From CAZAOY01 sp964486925 (GTDB taxonomy: Bacteria > Bacillota > Clostridia > Oscillospirales > Ruminococcaceae), in the NCBI GenBank assembly GCA_964486925.1, contig CAZAOY010000034.1:1-27064 (forward strand): a DNA stretch of 27,064 bases, given 5' to 3'. Every line of letters starts with the position of its first letter. Within the stretch, counting starts at the first letter, position 1. The notes under the pieces are model-generated. The model was not told the origin of the DNA and searched no databases. It saw nothing but the letters and a program-made list of their open reading frames with translations. This document shows positions 15,421 through 23,313 of this stretch, piece after piece. The position numbers and the translations under genes are program-made.

Positions 15421-15719
15421 TAACTTAACTTTCGCACCTGCGTAACCCCTAAAAAATGGGGTCTGGGGTGGTTCTACCCCAGCGGAGTTTGAGGCAGAGC
15501 CTCATTAAAATAACCCGCCCGCAGGCGTTCCTTTAAAAGCGGGCAGTGGGCGGCAGCCCCTAAGCAACCACAGGGTTGCGAAAAGTGTAGGACAAGTATT
15601 TAAGTGTAATAATAAAAATCGTTAGTTTAAAATGGTGCTAAGCTTGTAAATATTGATTATTTTAATAGCAATTATAAGATATGAGTTTAAAATAGATATT
15701 ACAGTTGGAGGTGTGGGTT
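15421..15719. repeat. Palindrome-rich spacer inside the glutamate synthase operon
   Basis: The first 160 bp are G+C-rich and hold consecutive hairpins: CCCC/GGGG (15446-15461), CTGGGGT/ACCCCAG around GGTTCT (15463-15482), GAGGC/GCCTC around AGA (15491-15503), GCCCGC/GCGGGC (15517-15544) and GCAACC/GGTTGC around ACAG (15564-15579). This resembles the dispersed palindromic intergenic elements of clostridia. The remaining 125 bp are AT-rich without a convincing promoter. No ORF with a ribosome binding site is seen. Confidence 0.65.
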
Positions 15720-17243
15720 ATGGCTGTAGAGTATATATATCCTGACTATGAGGTGTCAAGGAATTATGATAGATGTATCGCTTGCAGAGCGTGCGAACGT
15801 CAATGCGCAAACGAGGTGCATAGTTATATTGAACAAACCCCTGAAGGGCAGGGGGGGAACAAGCTTATCTGTGATGACAGCAGGTGTGTAAACTGTCACC
15901 GCTGTGTTTCGCTTTGTCCTACAAGGGCGTTAAAGATAGTTAAAAGCGACAATACCTATAAAGAGAATGCAAACTGGAATGGCAAGACCATTAACGAGCT
16001 TTATAGACAGGCAGGTAGCGGCGGGGTGTTGCTCTCCTCTATGGGTAATCCCGAAAACTTTCCTGTTTACTTTGATAAGATACTGCTTAACGCTTCGCAG
16101 GTTACAAACCCTTCCATCGACCCACTGCGTGAGCCGATGGAAACCAAGGTTTTTCTAGGCGCTAAGCGGCAGGAGATAGAACGGGATGAGAAGGGTAGGA
16201 TTATAAATAACCTAACCCCACAGCTAAAGCTTTCAATGCCTGTAATGTTTTCGGCTATGAGCTATGGTTCAATAAGCTACAATGCACACGAAAGCCTAGC
16301 AAGGGCGGCAGAGGAGCTTTCGATATTCTATAACACCGGTGAAGGCGGACTTCACGAGGACTTTTATAAGTATGGCGAGCACACCATAGTGCAGGTAGCT
16401 TCGGGGCGGTTTGGCGTACATAAGGACTACCTTAACAGCGGTGCGGCGATTGAGATAAAGATGGGGCAGGGGGCAAAGCCGGGTATAGGCGGTCACCTAC
16501 CCGGAGCAAAGATAGTAGGGGATGTTTCCAGAACAAGGATGATACCCGAGGGCAGTGACGCAATCTCACCCGCTCCCCACCATGACATCTACTCCATCGA
16601 GGATCTTAGACAGCTTGTATTCTCTTTAAAGGAAGCGAGCAACTACACAAAGCCTATTATCGTAAAGATAGCGGCAGTTCATAACATATCCGCTATCGCA
16701 AGCGGTATCGCAAGAAGCGGGGCGGACATTATCGCTATCGACGGCTTTCGTGGCGGTACAGGTGCAGCACCGACAAGGATACGTGATAACGTTGGTATAC
16801 CTATCGAGCTTGCACTTGCAAGTGTTGACAAGCGGCTTCGGGATGAGGGCATTAGGGATAATGTATCGCTTATTGTGGGCGGTAGTATCCGCAGTAGTGC
16901 TGATATCGTTAAGGCGGTAGCACTTGGTGCTGACTGTGTTTATATAGGAACAGCGGCACTTTTAGCGCTAGGGTGTCACCTATGCAGAAGCTGTCACGGC
17001 GGTAGATGTAACTGGGGGATTGCCACCCAGATTCCCGAGCTTACAAAGAGACTAAACCCCGACATCGGGTATAAACGGCTAGTAAACCTTCTAACCGCAT
17101 GGGAGCATGAAATCAAGGAGATGATGGGCGGTATGGGGATCAACTCTATCGAAAGCTTAAAGGGTAACCGACTTATGCTTCGTGGTGTTTCCCTTAACGA
17201 GAAGGAGCTGGAAATCTTAGGCATAAAACATGCAGGAGAGTAG
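15720..17243 (+). CDS. Glutamate synthase FMN-binding subunit with N-terminal ferredoxin domain (archaeal type)
   Basis: This 507-residue subunit holds the synthase site where 2-oxoglutarate and ammonia become glutamate. The N-terminus has two ferredoxin-type cysteine groups, CIACRACERQC near residue 20 and CVNCHRCVSLCP near 60. The FMN barrel follows, with MFSAMSYGSIS near 178, GEGGLHEDFY near 208, GQGAKPGIGGHLPG near 255, IDGFRGGTGAAPTRIRDNVG near 345 and GGSIRSSADIVKAVALGAD near 395. The [3Fe-4S] segment LGCHLCRSCHGGRCNWGIATQ lies near 427. ATG at 15720 follows GGAGGTG; a TTG 15 bp upstream overlaps that site and is less likely. The architecture matches archaeal and Thermotoga-type split glutamate synthases rather than the large E. 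coli GltB. Confidence 0.9.
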   Translation: MAVEYIYPDYEVSRNYDRCIACRACERQCANEVHSYIEQTPEGQGGNKLICDDSRCVNCHRCVSLCPTRALKIVKSDNTYKENANWNGKTINELYRQAGSGGVLLSSMGNPENFPVYFDKILLNASQVTNPSIDPLREPMETKVFLGAKRQEIERDEKGRIINNLTPQLKLSMPVMFSAMSYGSISYNAHESLARAAEELSIFYNTGEGGLHEDFYKYGEHTIVQVASGRFGVHKDYLNSGAAIEIKMGQGAKPGIGGHLPGAKIVGDVSRTRMIPEGSDAISPAPHHDIYSIEDLRQLVFSLKEASNYTKPIIVKIAAVHNISAIASGIARSGADIIAIDGFRGGTGAAPTRIRDNVGIPIELALASVDKRLRDEGIRDNVSLIVGGSIRSSADIVKAVALGADCVYIGTAALLALGCHLCRSCHGGRCNWGIATQIPELTKRLNPDIGYKRLVNLLTAWEHEIKEMMGGMGINSIESLKGNRLMLRGVSLNEKELEILGIKHAGE

Positions 17244-17250
17244 GATAGAT

Positions 17251-17718
17251 ATGAAACGTGTATATGTTAATGAAGAATGGTGTCTTGGCTGTCATCTATG
17301 CGAATACTACTGTGCCTTTGCCGCCGAAAGGGAAGCGGATAAAAGCTTAACCCAGAATGATATGGCGAGGGTGCTAAAGGATATGAAGATTAATCCGAGG
17401 ATTAAGATAGAGGAGGATGACAGCATTAGCTTTGCGGTATCCTGTCGTCACTGTAACGAGCCGTTATGCGTGAAGGGCTGTATAACGGGTGCGTTATCCA
17501 TTGAGAAGGATGGGGTGATAACCATTGACAAGGATAGGTGTATCGGATGTTATACCTGTATCCTATGCTGTCCGTATGGGGCGGTTTCTCCGTCGGATGA
17601 TGGGGTGGTGCAAAAGTGCGAGCTTTGTATAAGTAAAAACGGTGATCCACAAGGGGGTACTCCGCAGTGTGTTAAGGGGTGTCCTAACGGTGCTATAGTC
17701 TTTGAGGAAAGAGGGTGA
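17251..17718 (+). CDS. Polyferredoxin subunit with four [4Fe-4S] clusters (DmsB/HycB-like)
   Basis: This 155-residue electron-transfer protein contains four cysteine groups. They are CLGCHLCEYYC near residue 11, CRHCNEPLCVKGC near 66, CIGCYTCILCC near 96, and CELC with a later CVKGCPNGA near 125-145. This is the arrangement of DmsB/HycB-type iron-sulfur subunits. In this operon it most likely carries electrons between the FAD oxidoreductase encoded at 17726 and the FMN synthase subunit. ATG at 17251 has AGGA and GGAG upstream; an ATG at 17230 would overlap the previous gene and adds seven non-conserved residues. It sits 7 bp after one gene and 7 bp before the next, so all are cotranscribed. 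Confidence 0.88.
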   Translation: MKRVYVNEEWCLGCHLCEYYCAFAAEREADKSLTQNDMARVLKDMKINPRIKIEEDDSISFAVSCRHCNEPLCVKGCITGALSIEKDGVITIDKDRCIGCYTCILCCPYGAVSPSDDGVVQKCELCISKNGDPQGGTPQCVKGCPNGAIVFEERG

Positions 17719-17725
17719 TATTTAG

Positions 17726-19012
17726 ATGGAAAAAAGATTAAGATATGTTATTATCGGTAATTCGGCGGCGGGTATTGGAGCGGTCGAGGGGATTAGACAG
17801 GTTGATAAGCAGGGTGAGATAACGATAATCTCAAACGAACCCCACCACACCTATTCACGACCTCTTATATCCTATCTCCTTCTGGGTAAGACGGATGAAC
17901 AGAGAATGAAGTACCGTGACGATGATTTTTACATAAAGAACAAGGTAACCCTGTTAACAAACACCACGGTTACCAAGCTGTTAAGTGATGAAGGTAGGGT
18001 AATTACGAGTGATAACAAGGTTATCCCGTATGATAGGCTGTTAGTTGCGACAGGCTCATCGGCGGCAGTACCTAAGTTTGATGGGATAGATACGGTAAAA
18101 AACAAGTTTACCTTTATGACTCTAGATGACGCAAGGGGGCTTAGTTCGGTTTTAGACAGCTCATCTAGGGTGCTGATTGTTGGTGCGGGGTTAATTGGGC
18201 TTAAATGTGCCGAAGGTATCTGTAACGGAGTGGCTAGCGTGACGGTGGTTGACCTAGCTCCTACCATCCTTTCTAGTATTTTAGACGCAGATGGTGGGAT
18301 GATAGTACAAAACCACCTTGAGAGCAAGGGGATTAAATTTAAGCTTTCACACAGTGTAAAGAGCTTTGATAAAAGCACCGCTATTGTTACTAACAACACC
18401 ACAAATCAAGAGGATACCATAGATTTTGATATCCTTGTCCTAGCGGTAGGGGTAAGACCAAACACCGCACTGCTAGACGGAATAGCAAAGATAGACCGTG
18501 GTATTGTGGTTAACTCAAGGATGGAAACGTTATGCACGGATACATCAAATCCCAACGAACCAAATGTTAACATCTATGCCGCGGGGGACTGCACACAGGG
18601 TGTTGATATCTCAAGCGGTGAGAGTAAAATTATGGCGCTACTGCCTAATGCATATATGCAGGGGGAGTGTGCGGGGATAAATATGGCGGGCGGCAACGCC
18701 GAGTTTGACAAGGCAATTCCGATGAATGCGGTAGGCTTTTTTGGACTTCATATCATCACTGCGGGAAACTATATGGGAAGCACATATAACGCAAAAACTG
18801 CTGTGGGGGATTACAAAAAGCTTTACTACAGCGATAACAGATTAAATGGGTTTGTTATGATTGGAAATGTGCTAAAGGCGGGGATTTACACAAGCCTTAT
18901 TAGAGAGCGGACTCCACTTAATACAGTGGACTTTGACCTAGTCTGCAAAAAACCCGGACTTATTGCATTTTCCACAGAGAAGCGTCAGCTAAAGTTAGGA
19001 GGTAGCGTATAG
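17726..19012 (+). CDS. NAD(P)/FAD-dependent oxidoreductase of the glutamate synthase operon
   Basis: This 428-residue flavoprotein belongs to the pyridine nucleotide-disulfide oxidoreductase-like family (rubredoxin/nitrite reductase NirB N-terminal type). It has an N-terminal FAD motif IIGNSAAGIGAVEGI followed by PHHTYSRPLISYLL, a second Rossmann motif VLIVGAGLIGLKCAEGI near residue 150 for NAD(P)H, LAVGVRPNT near 235 and the FAD-closing IYAAGDCTQG near 290. It replaces GltD as the likely electron entry point, passing electrons through the polyferredoxin subunit to the synthase. Preference for NADH or NADPH cannot be read safely. It starts 7 bp after the polyferredoxin gene and its stop codon abuts the ATG of the GXGXG subunit. 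Confidence 0.87.
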   Translation: MEKRLRYVIIGNSAAGIGAVEGIRQVDKQGEITIISNEPHHTYSRPLISYLLLGKTDEQRMKYRDDDFYIKNKVTLLTNTTVTKLLSDEGRVITSDNKVIPYDRLLVATGSSAAVPKFDGIDTVKNKFTFMTLDDARGLSSVLDSSSRVLIVGAGLIGLKCAEGICNGVASVTVVDLAPTILSSILDADGGMIVQNHLESKGIKFKLSHSVKSFDKSTAIVTNNTTNQEDTIDFDILVLAVGVRPNTALLDGIAKIDRGIVVNSRMETLCTDTSNPNEPNVNIYAAGDCTQGVDISSGESKIMALLPNAYMQGECAGINMAGGNAEFDKAIPMNAVGFFGLHIITAGNYMGSTYNAKTAVGDYKKLYYSDNRLNGFVMIGNVLKAGIYTSLIRERTPLNTVDFDLVCKKPGLIAFSTEKRQLKLGGSV

Positions 19013-19783
19013 ATGGATAGATCTGTTCAAAAGATATCTGCTATAGACCTTGATTTTAAGGAGTTAAACGATAAGATAAGGAATGCGGATGGCGATGTTA
19101 TCATAGACGACTGCTACGGTCAGCGGTTTATCGGTAGTGGACTTGCTCCCACAAAAGGTGATAGTGGTATCGGCAAGACCATAACGATAAACGGCACACC
19201 GGGTAATGCGTTAGGTGCTTATCTTGACGGCGCTACAATTAAAGTTAACGGTAATGCGCAGGATGCGGTGGGCGATACCATGAATGACGGAAGGATTGTA
19301 ATTGACGGAGATGCGGGGGATGCTTTAGGCTACGCTATGCGTGGCGGGCAGATCTTTGTAAAAGGAAACGCAGGATACCGCACAGGAATCCATATGAAGG
19401 AGTACAAGGCGGTAGGCGGGCTGGAGAAGAAGCCGGTTATCGTGGTAGGCGGCGGTGTGGGGAGCTTTTTAGGGGAGTACCTTGCAGGCGGGTTAATCGT
19501 GGTGCTTGGTATCGGTATAGATGGGCTTCCTGTGGGTAACTTTACAGGAACGGGTATGCATGGCGGAAGGATATATATCCGTACCGACAAGGAGCTTTTA
19601 AATCTACCGAGTCAGGTTACCGCAGGGGTTGCTACCGACGAGGATATTCAGCAGATTGCTTCCTATATAAATGAGTTTTCTAAAAGCTTTAACCTAAACT
19701 CTGAGGAGCTTTTAAACAGCAGATACTATCTATTAACTCCTAACGCAAAGAATCCGTACAAACAGCTTTATACTGCTAATTAG
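19013..19783 (+). CDS. Glutamate synthase GXGXG (alpha C-terminal) subunit
   Basis: This 256-residue protein is the right-handed beta-helix domain that forms the C-terminus of large GltB proteins, encoded here separately. It shows the repeated G-x-x-G-x-x-x-G pattern: NALGAYLDGATIKVNGNAQDAVGD, then GDALGYAMRGGQIFVKGNAGYRTG, then GGVGSFLGEYLAGGLIVVLG, ending with GTGMHGGRIYIR. In GltB this domain is structural and positions the ammonia channel. The ATG directly follows the previous stop codon, and AGGAGG sits upstream within the preceding gene. With the genes at 14338 and 15720 it completes the three GltB domains, though here the order in the operon is amidotransferase, FMN, electron carriers, GXGXG. 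Confidence 0.9.
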   Translation: MDRSVQKISAIDLDFKELNDKIRNADGDVIIDDCYGQRFIGSGLAPTKGDSGIGKTITINGTPGNALGAYLDGATIKVNGNAQDAVGDTMNDGRIVIDGDAGDALGYAMRGGQIFVKGNAGYRTGIHMKEYKAVGGLEKKPVIVVGGGVGSFLGEYLAGGLIVVLGIGIDGLPVGNFTGTGMHGGRIYIRTDKELLNLPSQVTAGVATDEDIQQIASYINEFSKSFNLNSEELLNSRYYLLTPNAKNPYKQLYTAN

Positions 19784-19797
19784 AGGGGGAATAAAAG

Positions 19798-21117
19798 TTG
19801 ACAACTACAACTAAAGAGGTTTTGGAGTTTGTAAGAGAGAATGATGTAAAGTTTATAAGACTAGCATTTTGCGACCTTTTTGGGGTGCAAAAAAACATCT
19901 CGATAATGCCGGATGAACTGCCATCGGCGTTTGAATACGGTATCTCCTTTGACGCTTCGGCAATAAGGGGATTTTCTGATGTAACTAAGTCTGATCTTTT
20001 GCTTTTTCCTGACCCGTCAACCCTAACGATTCTACCGTGGCGACCGGGGCCTGGTAGGGTGGTACGGTTTTACTGCGATATAAGAAATCCCGATAATACG
20101 GTATTTGATGGGGACACCAGAGCGATTTTAAAGCGTGTTATAAAACGCTGTGAAACCCTTAACTGTGATACCGCTAAGGGGTATGTCGCAAAGATTGGGG
20201 CGGAGTGTGAGTTTTATCTCTTTAAGACCGACGAAAATGGAGATCCGACCCATACCCCGATGGATAACGGCGGATACCTTGATATCTCCCCGCTTGATAA
20301 GGGGGAGAATATTAGACGTGAGATCTGCCTTTGTCTTGACGAGATGGGGTTAAACCCCGAAACCTCGCACCATGAGCAAGGACCTGGACAAAACGAGATT
20401 GACATTAAGTTTAGCGACGCACTCTCCTGCGCTGATAACCTTTTGACCTTTAAGTCGGTGGTTAAGGCGATAGCCGCACGAAACGGACTGTTTGCATCGT
20501 TTATGCCAAAGCCTATTAAGGACAGTAGTGGCAGTGGGCTTCATGTTAACATGTCGCTCTCCCACAACGGCTTTAACATCTTTAAGATTGCCGATGGCGA
20601 GCATTCCAAAGCCGCAGAAAGCTTTATAGCGGGTATCCTTAAGATGATACCGCATATAACGCTATTCTTAAATCCAATAGCTAACTCGTATCAGCGTTTT
20701 GGTAGCTTTGAAGCACCTAAGTATGTATCATGGTCGCACCAAAATCGGTCACAGCTAGTAAGGATTCCTGCGGCTATCGGCGAGAGGGTTAGGATGGAGC
20801 TACGTTCTCCCGATCCTACCATAAACCCATACCTTGCCTTTGCGCTGATAATCAGTGCGGGGCTTGATGGTATAGAAAAGGGTATACCGTTACCACCTTC
20901 GGTTGATGAGGATTTATACAATGCCAATGAAGCTATTACAGGCTCACTCACCCCACTGCCAACCGACCTAGCAAAAGCTATAAAGCTTGCCGAGGGCTCG
21001 ACACTGGTTAAGGAGGTTGTTGGTGAGAAGCTTTTAAATCGATACCTTTTGGTTAAACGAGAGGAAGCGAAGGCTTTTTCAGATACCGATGACAAACAAG
21101 CTTTTTATATCTATTAA
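19798..21117 (+). CDS. glnA: Type I glutamine synthetase
   Basis: This 439-residue enzyme condenses glutamate and ammonia with ATP. Its length and lack of the roughly 25-residue insertion fit the GSI-alpha group, which is not adenylylated. Landmarks are FCDLFGVQKNISI near residue 23, DPSTLTILPWRPGPGRV near 73, GAECEFYLF near 130, HHEQGPGQNEIDIKF near 195, the ATP-site KPIKDSSGSGLHVNMSL near 240 and SWSHQNRSQLVRIPA near 310. The start is TTG at 19798, preceded by AGAGGGGGA at good spacing with no ATG alternative. It lies 14 bp after the GXGXG gene, so glutamine synthesis and glutamate synthesis share one transcript here, forming a complete GS/GOGAT operon. Confidence 0.93.
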   Translation: MTTTTKEVLEFVRENDVKFIRLAFCDLFGVQKNISIMPDELPSAFEYGISFDASAIRGFSDVTKSDLLLFPDPSTLTILPWRPGPGRVVRFYCDIRNPDNTVFDGDTRAILKRVIKRCETLNCDTAKGYVAKIGAECEFYLFKTDENGDPTHTPMDNGGYLDISPLDKGENIRREICLCLDEMGLNPETSHHEQGPGQNEIDIKFSDALSCADNLLTFKSVVKAIAARNGLFASFMPKPIKDSSGSGLHVNMSLSHNGFNIFKIADGEHSKAAESFIAGILKMIPHITLFLNPIANSYQRFGSFEAPKYVSWSHQNRSQLVRIPAAIGERVRMELRSPDPTINPYLAFALIISAGLDGIEKGIPLPPSVDEDLYNANEAITGSLTPLPTDLAKAIKLAEGSTLVKEVVGEKLLNRYLLVKREEAKAFSDTDDKQAFYIY

Positions 21118-21190
21118 GCTAACATTCCTTTAGGATTTTCTAAACGTAAGGGTTAACTTTGTACTGTACTAGTGTGTCTAAAGGCAATGA

Positions 21191-21274
21191 TAGTCGCTTT
21201 ACTATGTAATGCAGGATATTTTGGTAATTGTTAACTGTGGTTACTAATAATTAGCGACTAACTACTAATAATTA
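21191..21274 (+). promoter_or_regulatory. Repeats in the leader of the ANTAR regulator gene
   Basis: Two perfect 11-bp direct repeats, ACTAATAATTA, lie at 21243-21253 and 21264-21274, exactly 21 bp (two helical turns) apart, just ahead of the ribosome binding site. TAGTCGCT (21191-21198) and AGCGACTA (21253-21260) form a perfect 8-bp inverted repeat across a 54-nt loop. No clear promoter is visible, so read-through from glnA is possible. A short hairpin TTTAG/CTAAA lies just after the glnA stop codon (21129-21144). Confidence 0.45.
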
Positions 21275-21292
21275 TAAGGGGGTGGCGATTTT

Positions 21293-21865
21293 ATGGAAAC
21301 CGCTTTAATCGTATCTGTTTCTGAAAAAAGTATAGCTTCTTTCACAGATATATTGCGCTCCATCTCCTGCGATATGATTGTCACCATAAAGACCTGCGGT
21401 GAAGCAAGACGGTTACTGCTAGAACGTGACTTTGATCTAGTGCTTATAAACGCTCCCCTTTCGGATGAATCGGGGGAGAGCTTATCACGGCATATTGCGT
21501 CAAAGAATATAAGCCAGGTAATACTAATGGTTAGGAGCGAATACTACGACGAGGTATCCGCCGCTACGGAGGATTACGGTGTAATAACCATAGCAAAGCC
21601 GATAAACGCCAAGGTCTTTCTTTCGGTATTAAAGCTTGCAAAAGCGGCGCAGAACAGGTTAAAAGAGGTACAGGCACAAAACCAAAAGCTTGTACAAAAG
21701 CTATATGATATACGGATAGTTGATAGAGCAAAATGTATCCTTATCTCCTATCTAAATATGAGTGAGCCAGAGGCACATAAATATATTGAAAAACAAGCGA
21801 TGGATACTAGGCTTTCAAAGAGAGCGGTTGCAGAAGGGATATTAAAAACCTATGAAAATATATAA
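21293..21865 (+). CDS. ANTAR domain antitermination regulator with degenerate receiver domain
   Basis: The 190-residue protein has an N-terminal response-regulator-like domain (about 1-115), a coiled-coil linker rich in Gln/Lys/Leu (about 115-135) and a C-terminal ANTAR RNA-binding domain (about 135-188), with VDRAKCILISYLNMSEPEAHKYI and AMDTRLSKRAVAEGIL. ANTAR proteins bind leader RNA and prevent formation of terminators, classically in nitrogen assimilation operons. The usual phospho-acceptor Asp is replaced by Asn53 (DLVLINAPLSDESG), so regulation by phosphorylation is doubtful. The start follows AAGGGGGTGG. It overlaps purF by 14 bp. Given its position beside two nitrogen operons with attenuators, it is the best candidate for their regulator. 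Confidence 0.88.
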   Translation: METALIVSVSEKSIASFTDILRSISCDMIVTIKTCGEARRLLLERDFDLVLINAPLSDESGESLSRHIASKNISQVILMVRSEYYDEVSAATEDYGVITIAKPINAKVFLSVLKLAKAAQNRLKEVQAQNQKLVQKLYDIRIVDRAKCILISYLNMSEPEAHKYIEKQAMDTRLSKRAVAEGILKTYENI

Positions 21866-23291
21866 TCCTACAGATTATAATGATAAACTACATGAAGAAT
21901 GTGCGGTTTTTGGGGTTAGCGTAAAGGTAAGCGAAGCCGCAGGGATTGTGTACAATGGACTGCTATCCCTACAACATCGTGGACAAGAGGGGGCGGGGAT
22001 TGCGGCGATATGCGATAACAAGATACTCTACCACAAGGACGTTGGTCTGGTTGGCGAGGTGTTTACCAGTAAGGTTATCAGTAAGCTTCCAAAATCCTAT
22101 ATCGCTGTCGGGCATAACCGCTACTCCACAACAGGAAATAACACAAAGGAGAACGCGGGGCCGTTTATTACCGAGTACCTTACAGGGCGGATTGCCACTG
22201 CACATAATGGTAATATCACAAACGCAAAGGAGCTTCGTGAAAAGCTAAAGACCTATGGCTTAAACTTTAACGCCACAAGCGACAGTGAGGTAGCCTCCTC
22301 CTTAATCGCATACTACATGACCAAATCCGAAAGCTCACTGCAAGGGGTTATCAAGGCGACAAAGGAGCTTAAAGGTGCGTTTTCTCTTGTTATCCTATGC
22401 AGTGACAACAAGCTAATCGCTGTACGTGACCCGAATGGTTACCGTCCGCTTTGTATTGGGAAAAGCCAAGACGGGATGGCGATTGCTTCGGAAAGCTGTG
22501 CGCTTGACGCCTGCGGGTTTGAGTTTGTTAGGGACGTAAACCCAGGCGAGGTTATAGTTTTAGAGGATGGTATTATCACCCACGAGGCTATCGAGCTAAG
22601 CCTTGAACCCGATGGGATTATGAACAACGAGGGTATATGTATCTTTGAGTATGTCTACTTTGCAAGACCCGATAGCCAGATTGATAACCTAAGTGTATAT
22701 GAAGCTAGATATAACATGGGGAAGATACTTGCAAAGGAGTATCCTGTTGAGGCGGATGTTGTATGCGGAGTGCCCGATTCGGGGCTAGAGGCGGCAAGCG
22801 GCTACAGCAAGCAGAGCGGGATACCGTTAGTATCGGGGTTTGTTAAAAACCGTTATATCGGAAGGAGTTTTATCTACCCGCTACAGTCACAGCGTGAGAG
22901 CGCGGTAAGGCTTAAGCTAAACCCGCTAACTGCAAATGTAAAGGGCAAGCGGATAGTGCTTGTAGATGATTCCATCGTTCGTGGAACAACCAGTGAAAAG
23001 ATTGTACGCTCCCTAAAGCAAGCGGGTGCTGCCGAGGTGCATATGAGGATATCCTCGCCGCCGTTTCGGTATACCTGCCATTATGGGACTGACATAGATA
23101 ACGAAGAGAATTTAATAGCAAACAGGATGAGCCTGGAGGAGATATGCAAAAAGATCGGGGCGGATAGCCTTGGATATATCAGCATAGAGGGACTGAAGCA
23201 GGCCTGTGAAAGGTGCAGTCTATCCTTCTGCACAAACTGCTTTTCGGGTAACAGCGGGAGCAGTTTGCCACACAAGGGCAGTCTGGAATAG
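21852..23291 (+). CDS. purF: Amidophosphoribosyltransferase
   Basis: PurF commits PRPP and glutamine to purine synthesis. The 479-residue product has the Ntn nucleophile at Cys17 (HEECAVFGV), preceded by a 16-residue propeptide that must be cleaved, slightly longer than in Bacillus. Conserved parts are LLSLQHRGQEGAGIAA near 37, GHNRYSTTG near 87, HNGNITNA near 117, GVPDSGLEAASGY near 310 and the PRPP motif VLVDDSIVRGTTS near 375. Cysteines in YTCHYG and CERCSLSFCTNCFSG are those of the Bacillus-type [4Fe-4S] form. The start lies inside the ANTAR gene in another frame with only a weak binding site, indicating translational coupling. No other purine genes are nearby, so the link may be glutamine use. 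Confidence 0.93.
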   Translation: MKIYNPTDYNDKLHEECAVFGVSVKVSEAAGIVYNGLLSLQHRGQEGAGIAAICDNKILYHKDVGLVGEVFTSKVISKLPKSYIAVGHNRYSTTGNNTKENAGPFITEYLTGRIATAHNGNITNAKELREKLKTYGLNFNATSDSEVASSLIAYYMTKSESSLQGVIKATKELKGAFSLVILCSDNKLIAVRDPNGYRPLCIGKSQDGMAIASESCALDACGFEFVRDVNPGEVIVLEDGIITHEAIELSLEPDGIMNNEGICIFEYVYFARPDSQIDNLSVYEARYNMGKILAKEYPVEADVVCGVPDSGLEAASGYSKQSGIPLVSGFVKNRYIGRSFIYPLQSQRESAVRLKLNPLTANVKGKRIVLVDDSIVRGTTSEKIVRSLKQAGAAEVHMRISSPPFRYTCHYGTDIDNEENLIANRMSLEEICKKIGADSLGYISIEGLKQACERCSLSFCTNCFSGNSGSSLPHKGSLE

Positions 23292-23313
23292 GGTATAGAT
23301 TTAGGAGGAGAGT

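Noticed and set aside
15446..15503. Ordinary terminator of the amidotransferase gene
   Set aside because: The hairpins are not followed by a U-run and come as a series, so a palindromic element fits better.
19330..19590. Proline-rich minus-strand ORF opposite the GXGXG gene, and similar antisense frames elsewhere
   Set aside because: They are shadows of strongly conserved plus-strand genes, without ribosome binding sites or recognisable domains.
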